A stretch of 64,000 bases of DNA from Gnetum montanum (lineage: Eukaryota > Streptophyta > Gnetopsida > Gnetales > Gnetaceae), in the NCBI GenBank assembly GCA_015680685.1, contig MNCI01014639.1, positions 62,001 through 126,000 on the forward strand, given 5' to 3'. A model generated the notes under the pieces. The model was not told where the DNA came from and ran no database searches. It saw only the letters and a list, made by a program, of their open reading frames with translations. Positions 1 to 13,100 of this stretch are shown piece after piece; within the stretch, counting starts at the first letter, position 1, and every line of letters starts with the position of its first letter. A program made the position numbers and the translations under genes.

Positions 1-759
1 ACGCTAAGGTCACATGCCTAGTGTGACATGCTGGCGTGCAATAGCACACATCGGCATGCAACATGCTGCATAGTTATAATATTTGTTGCACCTAGGTAAC
101 GCAGCCACCTGTCATCTGACCCAAAATTCTCTCACCCACGGCCACTCATACCCTTCCAGATCCAAATCCAACGCTCAAAACCCTGATAAAAACCCCAATT
201 TTCAAGATCGGGGTTCAAAATTTTGAAAAACACACACAAAAAAAGCTGGAACCAGGAGAACATTAAGCAAATCAAAGCAGGAAACCCCATACGCTAGACT
301 TGGACCCTGCACACTAAGCATACAGCCTTCACGCTATGCTTGTAGTTTAAACCAACACACCATCATCTCCCAGCATCCACCGGGGCCCTTCGTCTGCCTC
401 ATGTGAAATCTACAACTACGTCTGAACCGGTGCACTGTAATTCCCCAATAAAATTACTTTGTTTTTGCTCAAAATTTGTCACAGTTTTTATTTATTTTGG
501 TTCATTCCTTTTGTTTAAGTTAATGAAAATTTACGCCTTGGGTCTACATTAATCATGCTGTTTACACATAACCTAGCGTATTGTATATTGACATACATTG
601 GGGAAAGCCTTGTCTGATCCGCGTGCGGACTATCCAAGGTACTCTACCTTCACCCATTCCAGCTCATCCTCAAGTGAAGGTAGGGTCTTCTGTGTCTGTC
701 TGTAGATCTCTCGATGTTTGTTTCATTCCAACCTCACACCGACGATTTCGGATAGTACA
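1..759 (+). repeat. 3' part of an A-family LTR, cut by the window edge
   Basis: From about 130 onward this aligns by eye with both LTRs of element A: the ATAAAAACCCCAA box near 185, the block after AACCGGTGCA at 427-436, and CTCAAGTGAAGGTAGGGT near 671. It ends at 759 with GTACA, the same end as the A LTRs. No primer-binding site follows, so this is either the 3' LTR of an element to the left or a solo LTR. The 5' part, including its TG start, is outside the window. Confidence 0.85.
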
Positions 760-2077
760 ACTCCTCCCATGAACGAAATGCCAAGTGATCATACACCTTG
801 CTATTATGGTTCTCTTATGATTATCCATCATTGGATGAAGCAATGCAATGTCACTGATTAAAGGAATGAATTTGGTCTTGATTTTGGAGTGATAGGAAAA
901 TGGCACACTAATCATGCCTTACACATAGGATTCATTGTGCCCTGAGTTAGTTACCTCATGCCCCGACCTCTACAATCCCTTCTATGATTTGCCTCACTTC
1001 GATGTTCATGTAATTATGGCTTGTGACTCGGGTAGCATGGGATTCATATCTCATCATAGTGATATCTTCATGTGTGTGTTTTGTGAGATTGGTGTGGATT
1101 ACATTTAACCCTTCTAGTGCCTACAGACATTTTAAGGTCTGGTTGCATAACGGCATTATAGGTTGGAACCTACTTTGGGGAGGACCCACTTGCATAACCC
1201 TTGTAATTTCCACTTGTAACACATCTCCCACACATCATGTTATACCCTCTAAGTATTACCAATGTTCTTATTTCCCTTATCATCCTTCTAGTTCAAATTT
1301 TTCTATGAGCTAACACATGTGCTTTCTCCTCGTACTCTTCATGATTTTCATTGTCAGATTTTACACCATTATACTCTTTGTGCCTTTAGGATTAGTTCAT
1401 ATTACTTTGGAACCCTTTGTATTGACCTAAAATTCCTTAGTTTATACCTTGGAGTTTCAAAAAATTTGTAAATTTTTTAAGTACCCTATTTTCGATAGGA
1501 TACTATAATAGGTCCCCACTAGCGGGTACGCAATATCATGTCCCTAAAATATATATATATATATGGACCACCGGGCCCCCCCCCCCCACACGAACGTCAA
1601 CATCATTTGCAACTATTCATGTAGGGGAAGTTTTTTAAATTTTCTTCTATGACTTGCAACTATGCATCTCTTCTTTTGATAATCATAAATTCCTTGCTAG
1701 CTATCCGATTTTCATTTCATCTAAACCTACTTGAACCCGAAGTGTTCAGCTTAGTTGTGGGGGAGGGGTATACATCGAATTCCATATAATTTTTTTGAAA
1801 TTTGTCATTACCAAAGGATACTATCAAGGGTAATTACTTATAAAAATAATAAAAATGTACCCAAAAAAATTTCATCTCCTTATCTATACCAGGAAATTAA
1901 ACTCTAAAACCACCTAAGAAAAGTGGACCAAATATTAAAATATTTTGGGGAAATTTTCATAAAAATTCCCAACTTTAAAATCACACAGAATTAGAAAAAA
2001 CTCATTAAGGAAAGAAGTAAGGTATAAATTAACTTTGTTAAGAAACCTTACAAATGATTAGTCCCATGTGATTGTAG
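760..2077. other. Spacer without a recognisable gene, probably part of element C
   Basis: No protein homology is visible in any frame. It holds a (TA)n run at about 1550-1564, a run of C at about 1575-1587, and a G-rich purine run (GTGGGGGAGGGG) near 1757-1768 followed by A/T-rich sequence. Many Athila-type elements have a similar G-rich tract ahead of the ORF that follows pol, so this may be the leader of the element C ORF. That is inference. Confidence 0.35.
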
Positions 2078-3747
2078 ATGGCCCCAAAGCATGGACAACA
2101 AGAAGGTCCCTCTCAAGGTGCATCTAAGAAGCCCAAGAGAGGTAAAGGACAGGTGCTAGCCAAACAACATGAAAAGAAAAAGGAGCAATCATTTAGTATT
2201 CATCAACAAGCCCCTACCACTATACAATCATGATAGGTAGAAGGAGAAGCTACTATAGTGCCTGAATAGGGACAACACCTCACGTTGCCCCCGGAGTGTG
2301 TTTAGGCCATCCGTGAAAGGTCCACATCAGCTACAATGATAGTGGAATTGAACTTCAAACCTTTCTCAGAATTCGCTCTTGAGGTCATTAGGGACCACCT
2401 CAAAGGATCCCCATTATGGCCTATCCTCTCTAAAAGCAGTGCTTGGTACTTAGGAGAAACGTATCAATTTTGGCATAATAAAGAAGAAGCCACCACATTT
2501 GAAATTTATGGTGCTTTTATTGATTTTTCCATCAAAGCCATTTCAAAAGTGTTAAACCTTCTGAATACAAGGCCAAAGGTTTCTTGTCTATCTACTTGCT
2601 CTGATGCTGATGTGCAAAGGGTTTGGTTAGACAGGGCATACAGTAAGGAACATAAGATATATGGAGAATTGATGCTAGAAGAGAGAATCTACTTTAAAAT
2701 TGAAACTTATCATATCTTTCCCTCAAAATGATTAAACAAAATTTCAACGTATGTGGCAAGATATTGATGGAAAAGGTTGATGCTAACCTGACTCATCTAT
2801 ATTTCATGGAGATCTTAAGGCGATTTAAAGAACACAAGATAGGGAAGTTTATGTTTCCCTTCCCTTGTATCATCAAGAAGTTGTGCAAGCATGCTAGTAT
2901 TCATGGATACACCAATGATGTCCTCAGAAGAGCCCAAAATTCTTTGTACGTCGAACTGCTAAAGCCACCAACTGCAAGAAAAAGTGCTGGTGAGACGCTG
3001 GAGCCATAATAAGAGTAAGAACAGATTTTGGGGCCCACTACAACCTAACTTATAGGGCCTAGCTAACTTCCAAGCATGGGACCCCATTAAGAACAAAAAG
3101 AAGGGCCCAGCATGAGCCAGTGAGATCAACCACCACCGTCACCACAGGATTACCAACCATCGATGCGCTATCTTAGGGCCATCGCTGAGACGGTTAGTTG
3201 GGGAAGTCGTGATGATGCAAATCTCTTTCATGTCATCGATGATACCATAAAACCTACTATTTTTATAGATCACACATAGGATAAGGTGTCCATTCAAATA
3301 GGATGAGGGGAGACTTATTGGTCAAAATAAATTTTAGGGAACGTTGCACCCTTTCAGGTGCAATTGGAGATTGGTGAAGGGACCATAATGTTGGTCATGC
3401 AGCACCAAGATGCAACAGGAGCCACAGAGGTAGTCATAGATTATATTAAATAATATTTTAACATCCCTGCTGTGGCACTTATAGATTTCATAGGAGCAGG
3501 AGATGCTCAAACTCTGGTCGGTCCCTCAATGAATCCTGCGGAGCATGAGGATGTGCTTGATCGATTGCTGCAAATAGGACAAGTGATGATGTCCTTGTTT
3601 GACAGTCCATAGGATGTTACAGCAACATAATCAAACCTCATCTCTACCAAGGGAAAGCTAGTCATGGCAGAAATCATGGTTAAGCACGTAGAAGCAGAGT
3701 TAGCAAAACTTCAAGAGAGGCTCATAACCCTACAAGTGGCACAACAG
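2078..3747 (+). pseudogene. Element C accessory ORF, 5' part, sense orientation, no introns visible
   Basis: The frame opens at the ATG at 2078 with a basic stretch (MAPKHGQQEG, then K-rich). It runs with several stops to 2731, shifts by one frame near 2728, and continues in that frame to 3747, where element B was inserted. Recognisable blocks are DFSIKAISKVLNL near 2522-2560, LDRAYSKEHKIYGEL near 2626-2670 and a coiled-coil-like tail at 3664-3747. They resemble blocks in exon 4 of the antisense gene of element A, for example LDKAHKELHMVREL. The DFS..AI pattern recalls the so-called putative plant transposon protein domain found in Athila and Tat elements (from memory). Function is unknown; no signal peptide or membrane segment is visible. 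Clearly inactive. Confidence 0.65.
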
Positions 3748-5584
3748 TGAAACACCATAAAATTTCAAGACCCTCATGTCTCACCAGAGTCTTGGAATTT
3801 ATGCAAGGACTTCCACAAGTGTAGCATCATAAAAATTTGCTAGGAAAATGTAGGCATTAAGGTTGGACTATCTAGTCCGACAAGTTTTCTATCTCCAGAG
3901 CTAACAGGCTTGATGGACTGTCTGGCCTACCCACTTAGACAATTCACCTGGGTGACAATCTACTCAGAAACTATGCAAGGAGTTGTTGAAAGTGTTTGGG
4001 ATAAGCAAAATAGTTTAGCAATTTTTCTAGTGAAGAAGTCTACTACACTATGCTCAAGTGTAGCAAGCCTTAAAAGATACTTACTCAAGCGTTCAAGTGT
4101 GAATTAACAGAATGATTGCAAAACAAGTCAAATTTTAATCAACGTAAGGTGCTACGCTATGCTACACTATGTAGCATAGCACAGTGTAGCAAAATCAAAG
4201 AAGAAAGGCATGTCTTGCTAAGTGATTCCAATAAGAAATTTGCACTCAACAACACTTCGGCCTCCAAAACCAGTTACCCCGCTTATCCCCCAGGCCTCGA
4301 GCAAAGTTTCTTGCTAGAAAATGGTAGATTGAGTGAAGAAGCAGGATATGTTGGCTATTACATTGTGCTACACTACATAGCCTATCATAGTGTAGTAATA
4401 ATGCAAAAGCAGCAAGAGTTTTCCAAACGTAAGTTCTACAAGTTCAAAGGATTCCCGAAAAAAAGGACAAAAGTTGCAGTTGTTAGCATGACCAAGCCTC
4501 AAACAAATGCTTTCAGCTCCAACATAAGTTTCAGTTAAGACTAGTCGCTATGCTATGCTACACTATGTAGTGTATCACAACATAGCAAGTAACCACTTAT
4601 GCTACGCCAATTTACTCAATAGCATGAGTAATGCAACACTGGTACAGAAACATCAAGACATCTTCAGGCAACTCTAGAACTTGTTGATAGCAATCTTCTT
4701 GACTCTAGCATCTCCTTGGTGAAATTAGCTATGTTACTTCATTTTGTACATCCCTTAGTTAACTCCAAAAAAATTGTTCCTACGCTTAACCCTACTCATA
4801 AGAGCAGGGAAGACATAGTCCTAGAGCATAAGCTCCATTTTTTCTTGCATTGTTAGCACACTAGATCTTGACACATGTAGTCCCAACGGTATAGTCACAA
4901 CGTAGCCAAGTTCATGTCCAGCATTGCACACCTACACGGTATGGACATGAAAACACCTTGTGGGGTCTAGGACACATGGCATCCAGACCACATTTCTCAC
5001 CTACTCCTGGCCCTATAAATACCCCGACAAACAACGCTCAAAGGATTGGCTTTTTCATTCAAAGAGTTTGCATTTTTTTTACATTGACAAGAGTAGTCGA
5101 CTTGTTGGCTTTTTGCATTAGCTGGTCAGCTTCTTGATTGGCTTCTTAGCAAATAGATTTTGCTTTTTTCTATAATTGGTTTTTGAGTTGGCTTTCTAGT
5201 TACCTTTGAGTTCTCTATGTGTCTATGGCATTGCATAACCTATTGTACACCTTTCAAACAATGCAAAGAATCAAATCCGCGATCTTGGGGTGGTGCATTT
5301 TTTCACATGAGTTTGTTCTACTATTTATTTACTATTATCATTATTTTACACTATTTTCTCCATTCTACATTTTTTGATCATCAATTTACCTCACATGTCT
5401 TGCCTTCGAAATGATGTTTACATAAGGTTAAGATACACTTATTAAGTCCCTGTATGATCAACCAGACCATTCAGGGTGCCCTGTTTCCATTTTTCTCTAG
5501 CACAACCCTCGCATGGATCTGGGGTTAAACTGTTCACCCAACAACCTCTTTGTGTTCTTTCCATTGAATTTTTCGATCACTACA
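3748..5584 (+). repeat. Element B 5' LTR
   Basis: It begins TGAAACACCATAAAATTTC and ends CACTACA. It aligns over its length with 19662-21440. It contains several copies of a short palindromic vocabulary (GCTATGCTACACTATGTAGC and variants near 4150-4190, 4370-4395 and 4550-4590) and a TATA box near 5015. The LTR is about 1.84 kb. Confidence 0.9.
5015..5022 (+). promoter_or_regulatory. TATA box of the element B 5' LTR
   Basis: TATAAATA lies in the context CCCTATAAATACCCC and is conserved in the other LTR at 20848-20855. It is the probable start signal for the element's genomic RNA. Confidence 0.7.
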
Positions 5585-5605
5585 GTCGCACTAGAACGAG
5601 GGCCA
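5585..5605 (+). promoter_or_regulatory. Degenerate primer-binding site of element B
   Basis: The sequence TCGCACTAGAACGAGGGCC directly follows the LTR and matches the A-element site TGGCGCTAGAAGGAGGGCC apart from a few changes. The primer tRNA is not assigned; tRNA-Arg is reported for some Ogre/Tat elements, but I could not check this. Confidence 0.7.
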
Positions 5606-5840
5606 TTTGGTGCCTTTTCCATATCCTATGGGTAGTCCTACATGCTCTCTATACCCTGTCATGCACTAGCATAAATGTGACACACTTTTGTGGTTGTTTA
5701 CACATCATGTGATGAACATTGGTTGCGACGATGGTTCCTTTGGAACTTGGTAGGATGAAAAGCCTCCTATGTCCTCTTGATTTCTGTGTTTCTAGTTTGC
5801 GATTTCCTTTTTTTTTTCACCATGCAAGATGGTTCCGACA
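5606..5840 (+). other. Element B leader
   Basis: Untranslated leader between primer-binding site and the likely gag start. No protein signal is seen. Confidence 0.5.
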
Positions 5841-8800
5841 ATGACCATTGTTTCCACCTCGAGCCTTGAGCCTCCTTTCTCGACCTAAAGCACCATGGAT
5901 GTTGAGCGGTCACCTAACCCAATGCTAGCACCATGCTAGTCCCTTAGGATTTGGCATTTGTCACCTAAGTTCTTAGCATAAGACATAGAGCATTAAAACT
6001 TTATCTGTGCAAAGATCTAGGCAAATTTACTGCTGGATCGCCAAGAACTTGAGCATAAGCATAGTTTCAAGTTCTTTTATTGGAATGGGAGGGAGTTTGT
6101 CCCTAACCCTAATGTTGCCATCCCCCTAATAGAGATGTATTAGTGGATCTTCGATTAGCTGCTATGGGTTAGTAAGCCTAGGGAGCAGGATGCAACATCC
6201 CATTATGATGAAGCATTTTTGGATAGATAGGAGGATCTAGACTCCCAGTCCAAGGTGGATGGCCAAAATTACCCTGTGAACATCCCTCCTACCAAGACCT
6301 TTAGGTCAAACCCCCTTTTCACAAAAAATTCCTTTGTGATCACCACAAATCCACCTCAATCTATTCTTTCATCTACCATGGGCAACCATCTCGCACCCTC
6401 AGCATACGCCTCCCTTAGTTTCATACCCAGGCATTCTCCCCCCTCGTTTTGTCCCATCCTCATACCAGGCACCAATTACACCCATGTTTCCCTACATACA
6501 TACCACATCTACTCTACAGTTGCCCAGAGCCTCCACTCATATCACATCATCTACATTTGTTCCATCATTAGTCGCAGGCCTAGCCCCAACCATGTGGTGG
6601 ACCACTACCACTTCGCTCCCTGCCTCATAGCCACACTAGATGTCATAGCACCCTTACCATCAAACATACCAAGTTCCATAGGTATCACAACCAAGCATGG
6701 GACTGTGGCCCATTCCATCAGTCATGCAAATGACCAACCCTGCAGCACCACTAGCAGCTGCCACTCTAGTAGCATCACCCACTAGATTGTGGACCTCACA
6801 AATAACACCCTTTACAAGGGTAGCCCCAATGAACCCCCTTATGATTCAGGCTACTATGCTTACCTCACCACAAAAAATGGTTGCCCCCGCAACCCCACAA
6901 CTGTCTGCATCATCTCTATGGCTAGATCAAGCATTTCAACTTATCCAGATCCTTATTGAAGAAGCTAGATGCCTCATAGCTGCCCATTCTGACATGGTGT
7001 AGGTCATGGATTTCTACCATGATGACCCCATTAGCCTAGTGATTTCTATGCTTACATTACCCCCTGGGATGCTGCTCACCCAATTCACAAAATACAATGG
7101 GGAGGGTGACCCTAACACACATTTAGTCACATTTAGATCTGAATCTTTGTTGCTGTAACAATGGCCACACACCATTATTCATGTCTTTGCTATGTCTCTA
7201 ATAGGTAAAGCATTAGATTGGTACTGCACGCTCCCATGCACCTCCATCTAAACATTGGAGGAGTTGCTAACTCAATTCATGACCTGCTTCATGTATAACT
7301 TGAAGCCCAAAGTCACGTTGGATTAGTTAATAGGAGTTACGAAAGACCCACTAGAGTCGATGCAAAGTTTTATATAGTGGTGGAGCGCTACCTTGAATGA
7401 GATCTGTAAGCCTATCATGGAGGCCCATTTTCTGGCCATCTTCAAGGGGGCAGTAAATGATTTCATCAAATCCAAGTAGTATTACCTTGCCCTACGTTCT
7501 CTCAATCAAGATTTGCATAGAAAAAAAATCATTCAAGACACGACTGAAGCTATTAAGGACCCAGCCTATGTTGCATATAAAAATGCACATACTAAAAGGG
7601 ACAAAGAAAAGGGCAAGGCTACAACATCCATGGTGACGACTATGGAAAATGAGGCCAAGCCCAACAAAAATAATAATAAGAAAGTGGCCACAATGCTAAC
7701 TAACCCTGTGCCTAGCCCAAGAAACGTTGCCCAACCATCCACGTTAGCACCAAAGGCACCTACCCCGACTAAACCCAACTTTGAGCATAAAGATTACTCC
7801 AAGTACACCTCGCTACCTGTCAAGCCTTCAAAACTTCTAAAGTAATTTCTAGGGGCAAGGTACATTCAACATAAGCAGATGTCAGAGGAAGTGACAAAAC
7901 GACATCAATGGTATTGCGAACTCCTTAGGAACCCCTCCTTGGCTACATCCAATGAGGCTCCAGTTCCTAAGAACTTTAGGCTGGAGAAGTTCTATAACTA
8001 CCACCAACTTTGTGGTCATGACATGGATTACTGTCTAGCCTTAAAAGATGACATTCAACGGATGATTGATCAGGGGAAGTTAATGCTAGATGAAAGTAAC
8101 CCCGTCTTCCCTAAAAATCAATCCATGCATGTTTACAAAGACCCCCTCAATGCTAACAATGTGGGGTACATCATCAACACCATTGGCATAGATAGTAATC
8201 TGGAACCACCATAGTAGCCATTTATGGTTCGTGTACCTCAATGTAGCATAGCGACACCAACAATGGCAACAAAGACACTACAACAACCATTCATCCTTAA
8301 GGTTCCTCCTCAGACATTAGCCTCTGCATCCTTTCTAGTCAAAACTACACCACTAGCTGCACTAACGCAACAAACACCATTCATCATTACAGGGCAAAAA
8401 CATTCAACTTCCCCCATCACACAAAACCAACATAAGACAGCATCATAGCCTTCTCATTCAAGGAAATGGGAAGAGCATCTGACAAGTGAAATAGCTAGAG
8501 AATGTATTGCCCTAGGTCCTTCCAAGCCTACCCCTTCATCCTCTGTATCTATGCCTACCTCATAACCAAAAGTTAATGCCACTGTGTGCACACAATCATC
8601 ACCACCCTACCCAAAGGGCTCTAGCCCCAAACCCAAAATGGCTCCTCTTTGAGAAATTCATTTTCTAGGATGAATGGAGGAAGAGAAGGGTGGTAAACAA
8701 CAAGAAGGTGTATAAGACCTCCTAAATTCTCTTACTTAGGTGAAGCAGGCTGTAAAACAAAAGATCACAACCTTGAGCCTATACGACTTGGTAATGACAT

Positions 8801-9630
8801 CCACCAGAAATTGCAAGGCTTTGGTTCACATGTTGATGTCCATACCAGTTGATGAGAACATGCTAGTAGAGGAGAAAGTAATATATTCAATCATGCTTGT
8901 TTATACACCTGAAGAACTACAGCCATCCTAGTTGACATTCGGTGATGAGTCCATTAAGGAAGACCTTGAAAAGGGTCAGGTAATTACAACACCCCTATTC
9001 ATCATAATTCAGGTTGGCCAACATAGGATTTGAAGAGTACATGTTGATGATGGAGCTGCTACAAACGTCATCCTGTTCCCCATAGTGGACAAACTAGGTT
9101 TGGTGGATCAAATCAAACCTATGACAATGTCATGTATGAAATCATTCAATGGGGCACGGGTAGTGGTGAAAGGCACTGTCCACATTAACATTGTGGTAGG
9201 GGACCAGTTCCCCACAAGTGTAACATTCATCATGGAAGAGAAGATGCCCAGGTTTAACCTGATCTTGGGGAGGTCATGGTTAGCCCACCTCAGGGCTATC
9301 TCTTCACCCATACATCAGGAGGTCCATCTACCTTACACAGATAGGGAGGTGGTGATCCATGGTGATGAAGTGGCAACCCAAGCAATAAATAACGTAGATA
9401 TGGAGCAAGGTTTAGATGTCATAACCTCTGAGAATGAGGCACATATTTCCACCAAAAGTAATTTTTTGACAAAAGAGTCGGCCCACGATGTCGACATAGA
9501 AAACAAAACTGCATGGGCCAAATTGCCTTTTCAAGCAGTAGAAGAAAACGTAGAAGAATACCACAACAAAGCCTCTCGACCTTATGCATCTCCAAGACCA
9601 TGATGGGTTAGAAAGCAATTGCAAGGATGA
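5841..9630 (+). pseudogene. Element B gag-protease
   Basis: Capsid and aspartic protease of a Ty3/gypsy element. The start at 5841 is chosen because the N-terminal block (NFICAKI..., FFYWNGREFVPNP) matches the gag N-terminus of element A. The frame changes once between about 6260 and 6700, and the rest to 9630 stays in one frame broken by stops. Visible parts are the gag core (DFYHDDPIS near 7010, ALDWYCTLP near 7212), a basic region, a zinc-knuckle-like motif (CGHDMDYC near 8010-8034), a linker with PFMVRVP-type repeats (8217-8400), and protease with VDDGAATNV near 9040 and LILGRSWLA near 9260-9290. Protease normally processes Gag-Pol. Inactive. Confidence 0.85.
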
Positions 9631-9789
9631 TTGTTGCTCGTGTAGTGTAACAACTCAACTGATCCTTACCCAATTAATTCCCATTATACATTTATTTCTT
9701 TTTTCTTCACATTCACTCATTTACGATAAGTGTCTAACTTATTCTTTAAACTATTCACATGTCCTCTATTTGCATTATGCCATAGCCTA

Positions 9790-9965
9790 CTAAGGCCTAA
9801 AACTGGTAAAATTTTCCCTTACCATCATCCCATGGCCCGAAATGGCCTAAAACAATCGATGGCCTAAAATGGCCTAAAACTAGTGATGGCCCGAAATGGC
9901 CTTAAACTATCGTCATGGCCCGAAATAGCCTTAAACTATCATCATGGCCTGAAATTTCCTAAAAA
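9790..9965 (+). repeat. CTTAAACTA repeat block 1 of element B (after protease)
   Basis: Six or more diverged units of the form ATGGCCCGAAATGGCC(T)TAAAACTA follow one another, about 20-28 bases each. The same unit type occurs after protease in elements A (40642) and F (61449). Confidence 0.8.
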
Positions 9966-10136
9966 CTAAAACAAGACATTCCTAATGAATTCAATTCATA
10001 AATAAAAAGAGAATAAAAATAGATACAACACATAACACATAAGAAAAATGAATCTCTTTGTATTTCATCATTTTTTTCACAAATTAATAATGTTTGTAAC
10101 ATTCTTTGAATTCAAATAAAATGGTCAGCTACTACA

Positions 10137-13100
10137 CTATGACGCTTTTCCTGCTCCATCGTTCCTTGCTTCATTAGGCCTTGTGTTTTCACCTAGATCC
10201 TGCACCATAAAAAATAAATTGTTGCTACACCAAAGGATGACTGACTTGAGACATCCCTATGTCTATTTTAGGGGGTATCTAATCTAGACCTACCACCAGG
10301 CATTATAAGATATCCCCTTCCATGATGTTAGTCCAATTCCTATCACCTAGATCAGTGCTTGCAGAAAATTTTTCCTTCTCTATGGATGTCCATCTTGGTG
10401 GCCTAGGAGAAAAGGTAGAAATGGTGGTCTCACTTACAAGAAAGGTCACTTCCATTTCAAGGGACTCACTCACTATCACTTGTTGCATGAACCTGTCGTA
10501 AGCCCTAGAAGCACCAATAATATTCAGGAATACCTCATGAGTTGTAACATGACTGAGACATCCCTATATTGGTTACGGTAGGTGGCATGTTGTAGCATAT
10601 ACATATGTTTATGATTTTTTTGTGCCTACCCCCACTCGTAAACCTTGGCACTGTAATATTTCTAGTCTTAGTTCTTCTGGGCTAACAGATCCATTTGCAT
10701 GTAATTCTCTATTTTCTCATAAGTGGCCTCATTGTTGCTATGCTACCTAGTGTAACACAGCATAGCAAATGTTAGCCAAAAAATAAATAAAAGAAAAAAA
10801 ATTAAAAAGAAGTGAATACTAAACAACTGGAGGCTACAATCTATGAAGCTTGAATTGCAGCTTCTACCCCCTCTCTTTGTTAGTAAAGGGGGTGTCATCA
10901 GTAGGGTGGGACCTCTTGCATTGTATCTTGGTCATCACCATCTCTTCAATGAGGTGTTCCCCCTTTCTCACACTACCGGTGGTAATGGGGGTTGCGTCTC
11001 CCATGCTATCTTTGGCCTGAAAGTTGCATGCCTCTCGATCCCTGGACATCATTAAGAATGACTCCCTAATAGCTTCTAAGGGGTCCTGAGATCAGGTAGT
11101 ATAGAAGACTTGGCAGATCCATGGTTTGGGGATTTGGCTACGATCTTGTAGTACCCAGACCCCATTCCTGCAGACTACCAAGAATTCCACAAAACGCCAT
11201 AGATAGGATATGAAAAAGGCATGGTGCACATTGAAATGAGATTCAAGATTCCTATGAAGCTTGACCATTTCAACCTACATGCCTTTGCAAAGGTGCTTGG
11301 GCCAATTGTACCGGGTCCCTTCTTCCATGACATCATTCATTATCTGAGCCTACTCAATCTCAATGATTTTTCCTTGGAACAGTAGCTTGGGGAAGGCATG
11401 GACACGAAAGATAGGGTAATCCATTTTGGCCACCCATAGCCTAATTTTCTCAATATAAATTCCCTTTCAGTCCTTTTCAACCCCTAGCAAATCCTTGATG
11501 TCCTCTTGATTCTGTGCATCTTTCTTGGATTTTTCTCCCATGGGGAGACCATCAAAGGGGACGTTGAAAAGATCCATGAAAAATTCATCATTGACATCAA
11601 ACACCATGCACACAACATGAACACATGTGTGGAAGCAATCTACCTTTTCGAAGAAGGAGTCAACTAGGGAAAGCATCTTGGCAGGCGGGATGCTTGGGTT
11701 AATAGCCAAAACTAGGTCCATAAGCCCAAGCTCCTAAAGGTTATGGGCCAACGTGGTTGGGGCCCATTTCAGAGCCAGCACTGGGTCTCCTCCACCTCCC
11801 TGTACTTAAAAAAGAGGTTGGTTTCATTGCACCTAAAGGCAATCATAGTCACCTCTTGGGATTTCTTTGCTACTAAAATGATTCACAAAAAAAATAAAAA
11901 TAAAAATAAAATAATGAAAAAGAGAAAGAGGGTTAGCAAAATTTAAACATCACTCAAACATTTAATAGTGAATGCACACTTTAGCATACTAGGTTTAAAC
12001 GACATGGAAAATGGTGGGAGATCCACCAAAATGTCTTCAACGGTGAGTGGCCTGAGGGATGCCCATTCCCTATCCAACTAATCGACTTCTTTACATTTCC
12101 CATAAAACTAGAAATACCAAGTTGGATAGGTTCTGAACTCACCCCTGAATTGGCCTATCATGCGGATGCGCATATTCCCAGTGGAGGAAAACTCCTGTAG
12201 GGCCATCTGTGCCAACGCCAAGGAATCAGTGTCACCGTGGAGGCCACTCCTATTAATAAAAAACCTTGTAAAATAAAAAATGAACATATAAAATATTAAT
12301 ACCTATGTCTAGCATAGCATGGATTACATGACAAAATACCTTTGTAGAACTAGGTGGGTTCTAAAAGTAGGTGCTCATGTGGCGGGCAACAAATAATGTG
12401 TTGTATATGTGGTAGCACTTATACTCAGGCATCTCCCAAATCCAACTTAAGCATCTTAGGATTTTTGAACATTGGTTGGAACCTTCTGCCTGCTTGCCCC
12501 TAATTGACCCATCAGTTAAAAATTTTAGAATATCTCGGTTTGCCCCAGGAAATAGGTTTTTTGTGATTGTGGTTGTTGTCTCTGTCGATAAGTGTGACCA
12601 AAAGATCACACTAAAATGCTATAGGAGGAATTGTAGGAAGTCCCATGCACCCTCCCATAACCAGACTACCTGTCGCTCCACACGTGCATCAAGGGGAGGG
12701 GCATTGGCCACCAATTTTCTAAGGCAACATAGGAATCCTACAATTTTTAGGACAATCAAAATGGATTTCAACATAACCCTACATAAAGAAGGACCAAATG
12801 TTAGTACTATGTATGAGAAAAGTTTACATGTAACGTAGCATAACCCTATGATTACATATAGTGTAGCATAGCATTTTCATTGCATGTAGCATAGCAAGAT
12901 TTTGTAGTCACAAGAAAATAAAATTAAAGGAAAATATACAAACAAGCAACAACAAAGCAATCCTCGTAGCGTAGCATGGTCATCAAACAACACACAATGC
13001 AACAATTTTTAGATGACACGTAACGTAGAAAATTAATAGGAATAAGCATATGTGCAATAATTCAAAAATGTAATCAACACACTACTATGACAAGCATGGA

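Noticed and set aside
1023-1313. Open frame of 96 codons in the left spacer
   Set aside because: No domain, odd composition, and it lies in repeat-derived noncoding DNA; open frames of this size are expected by chance.
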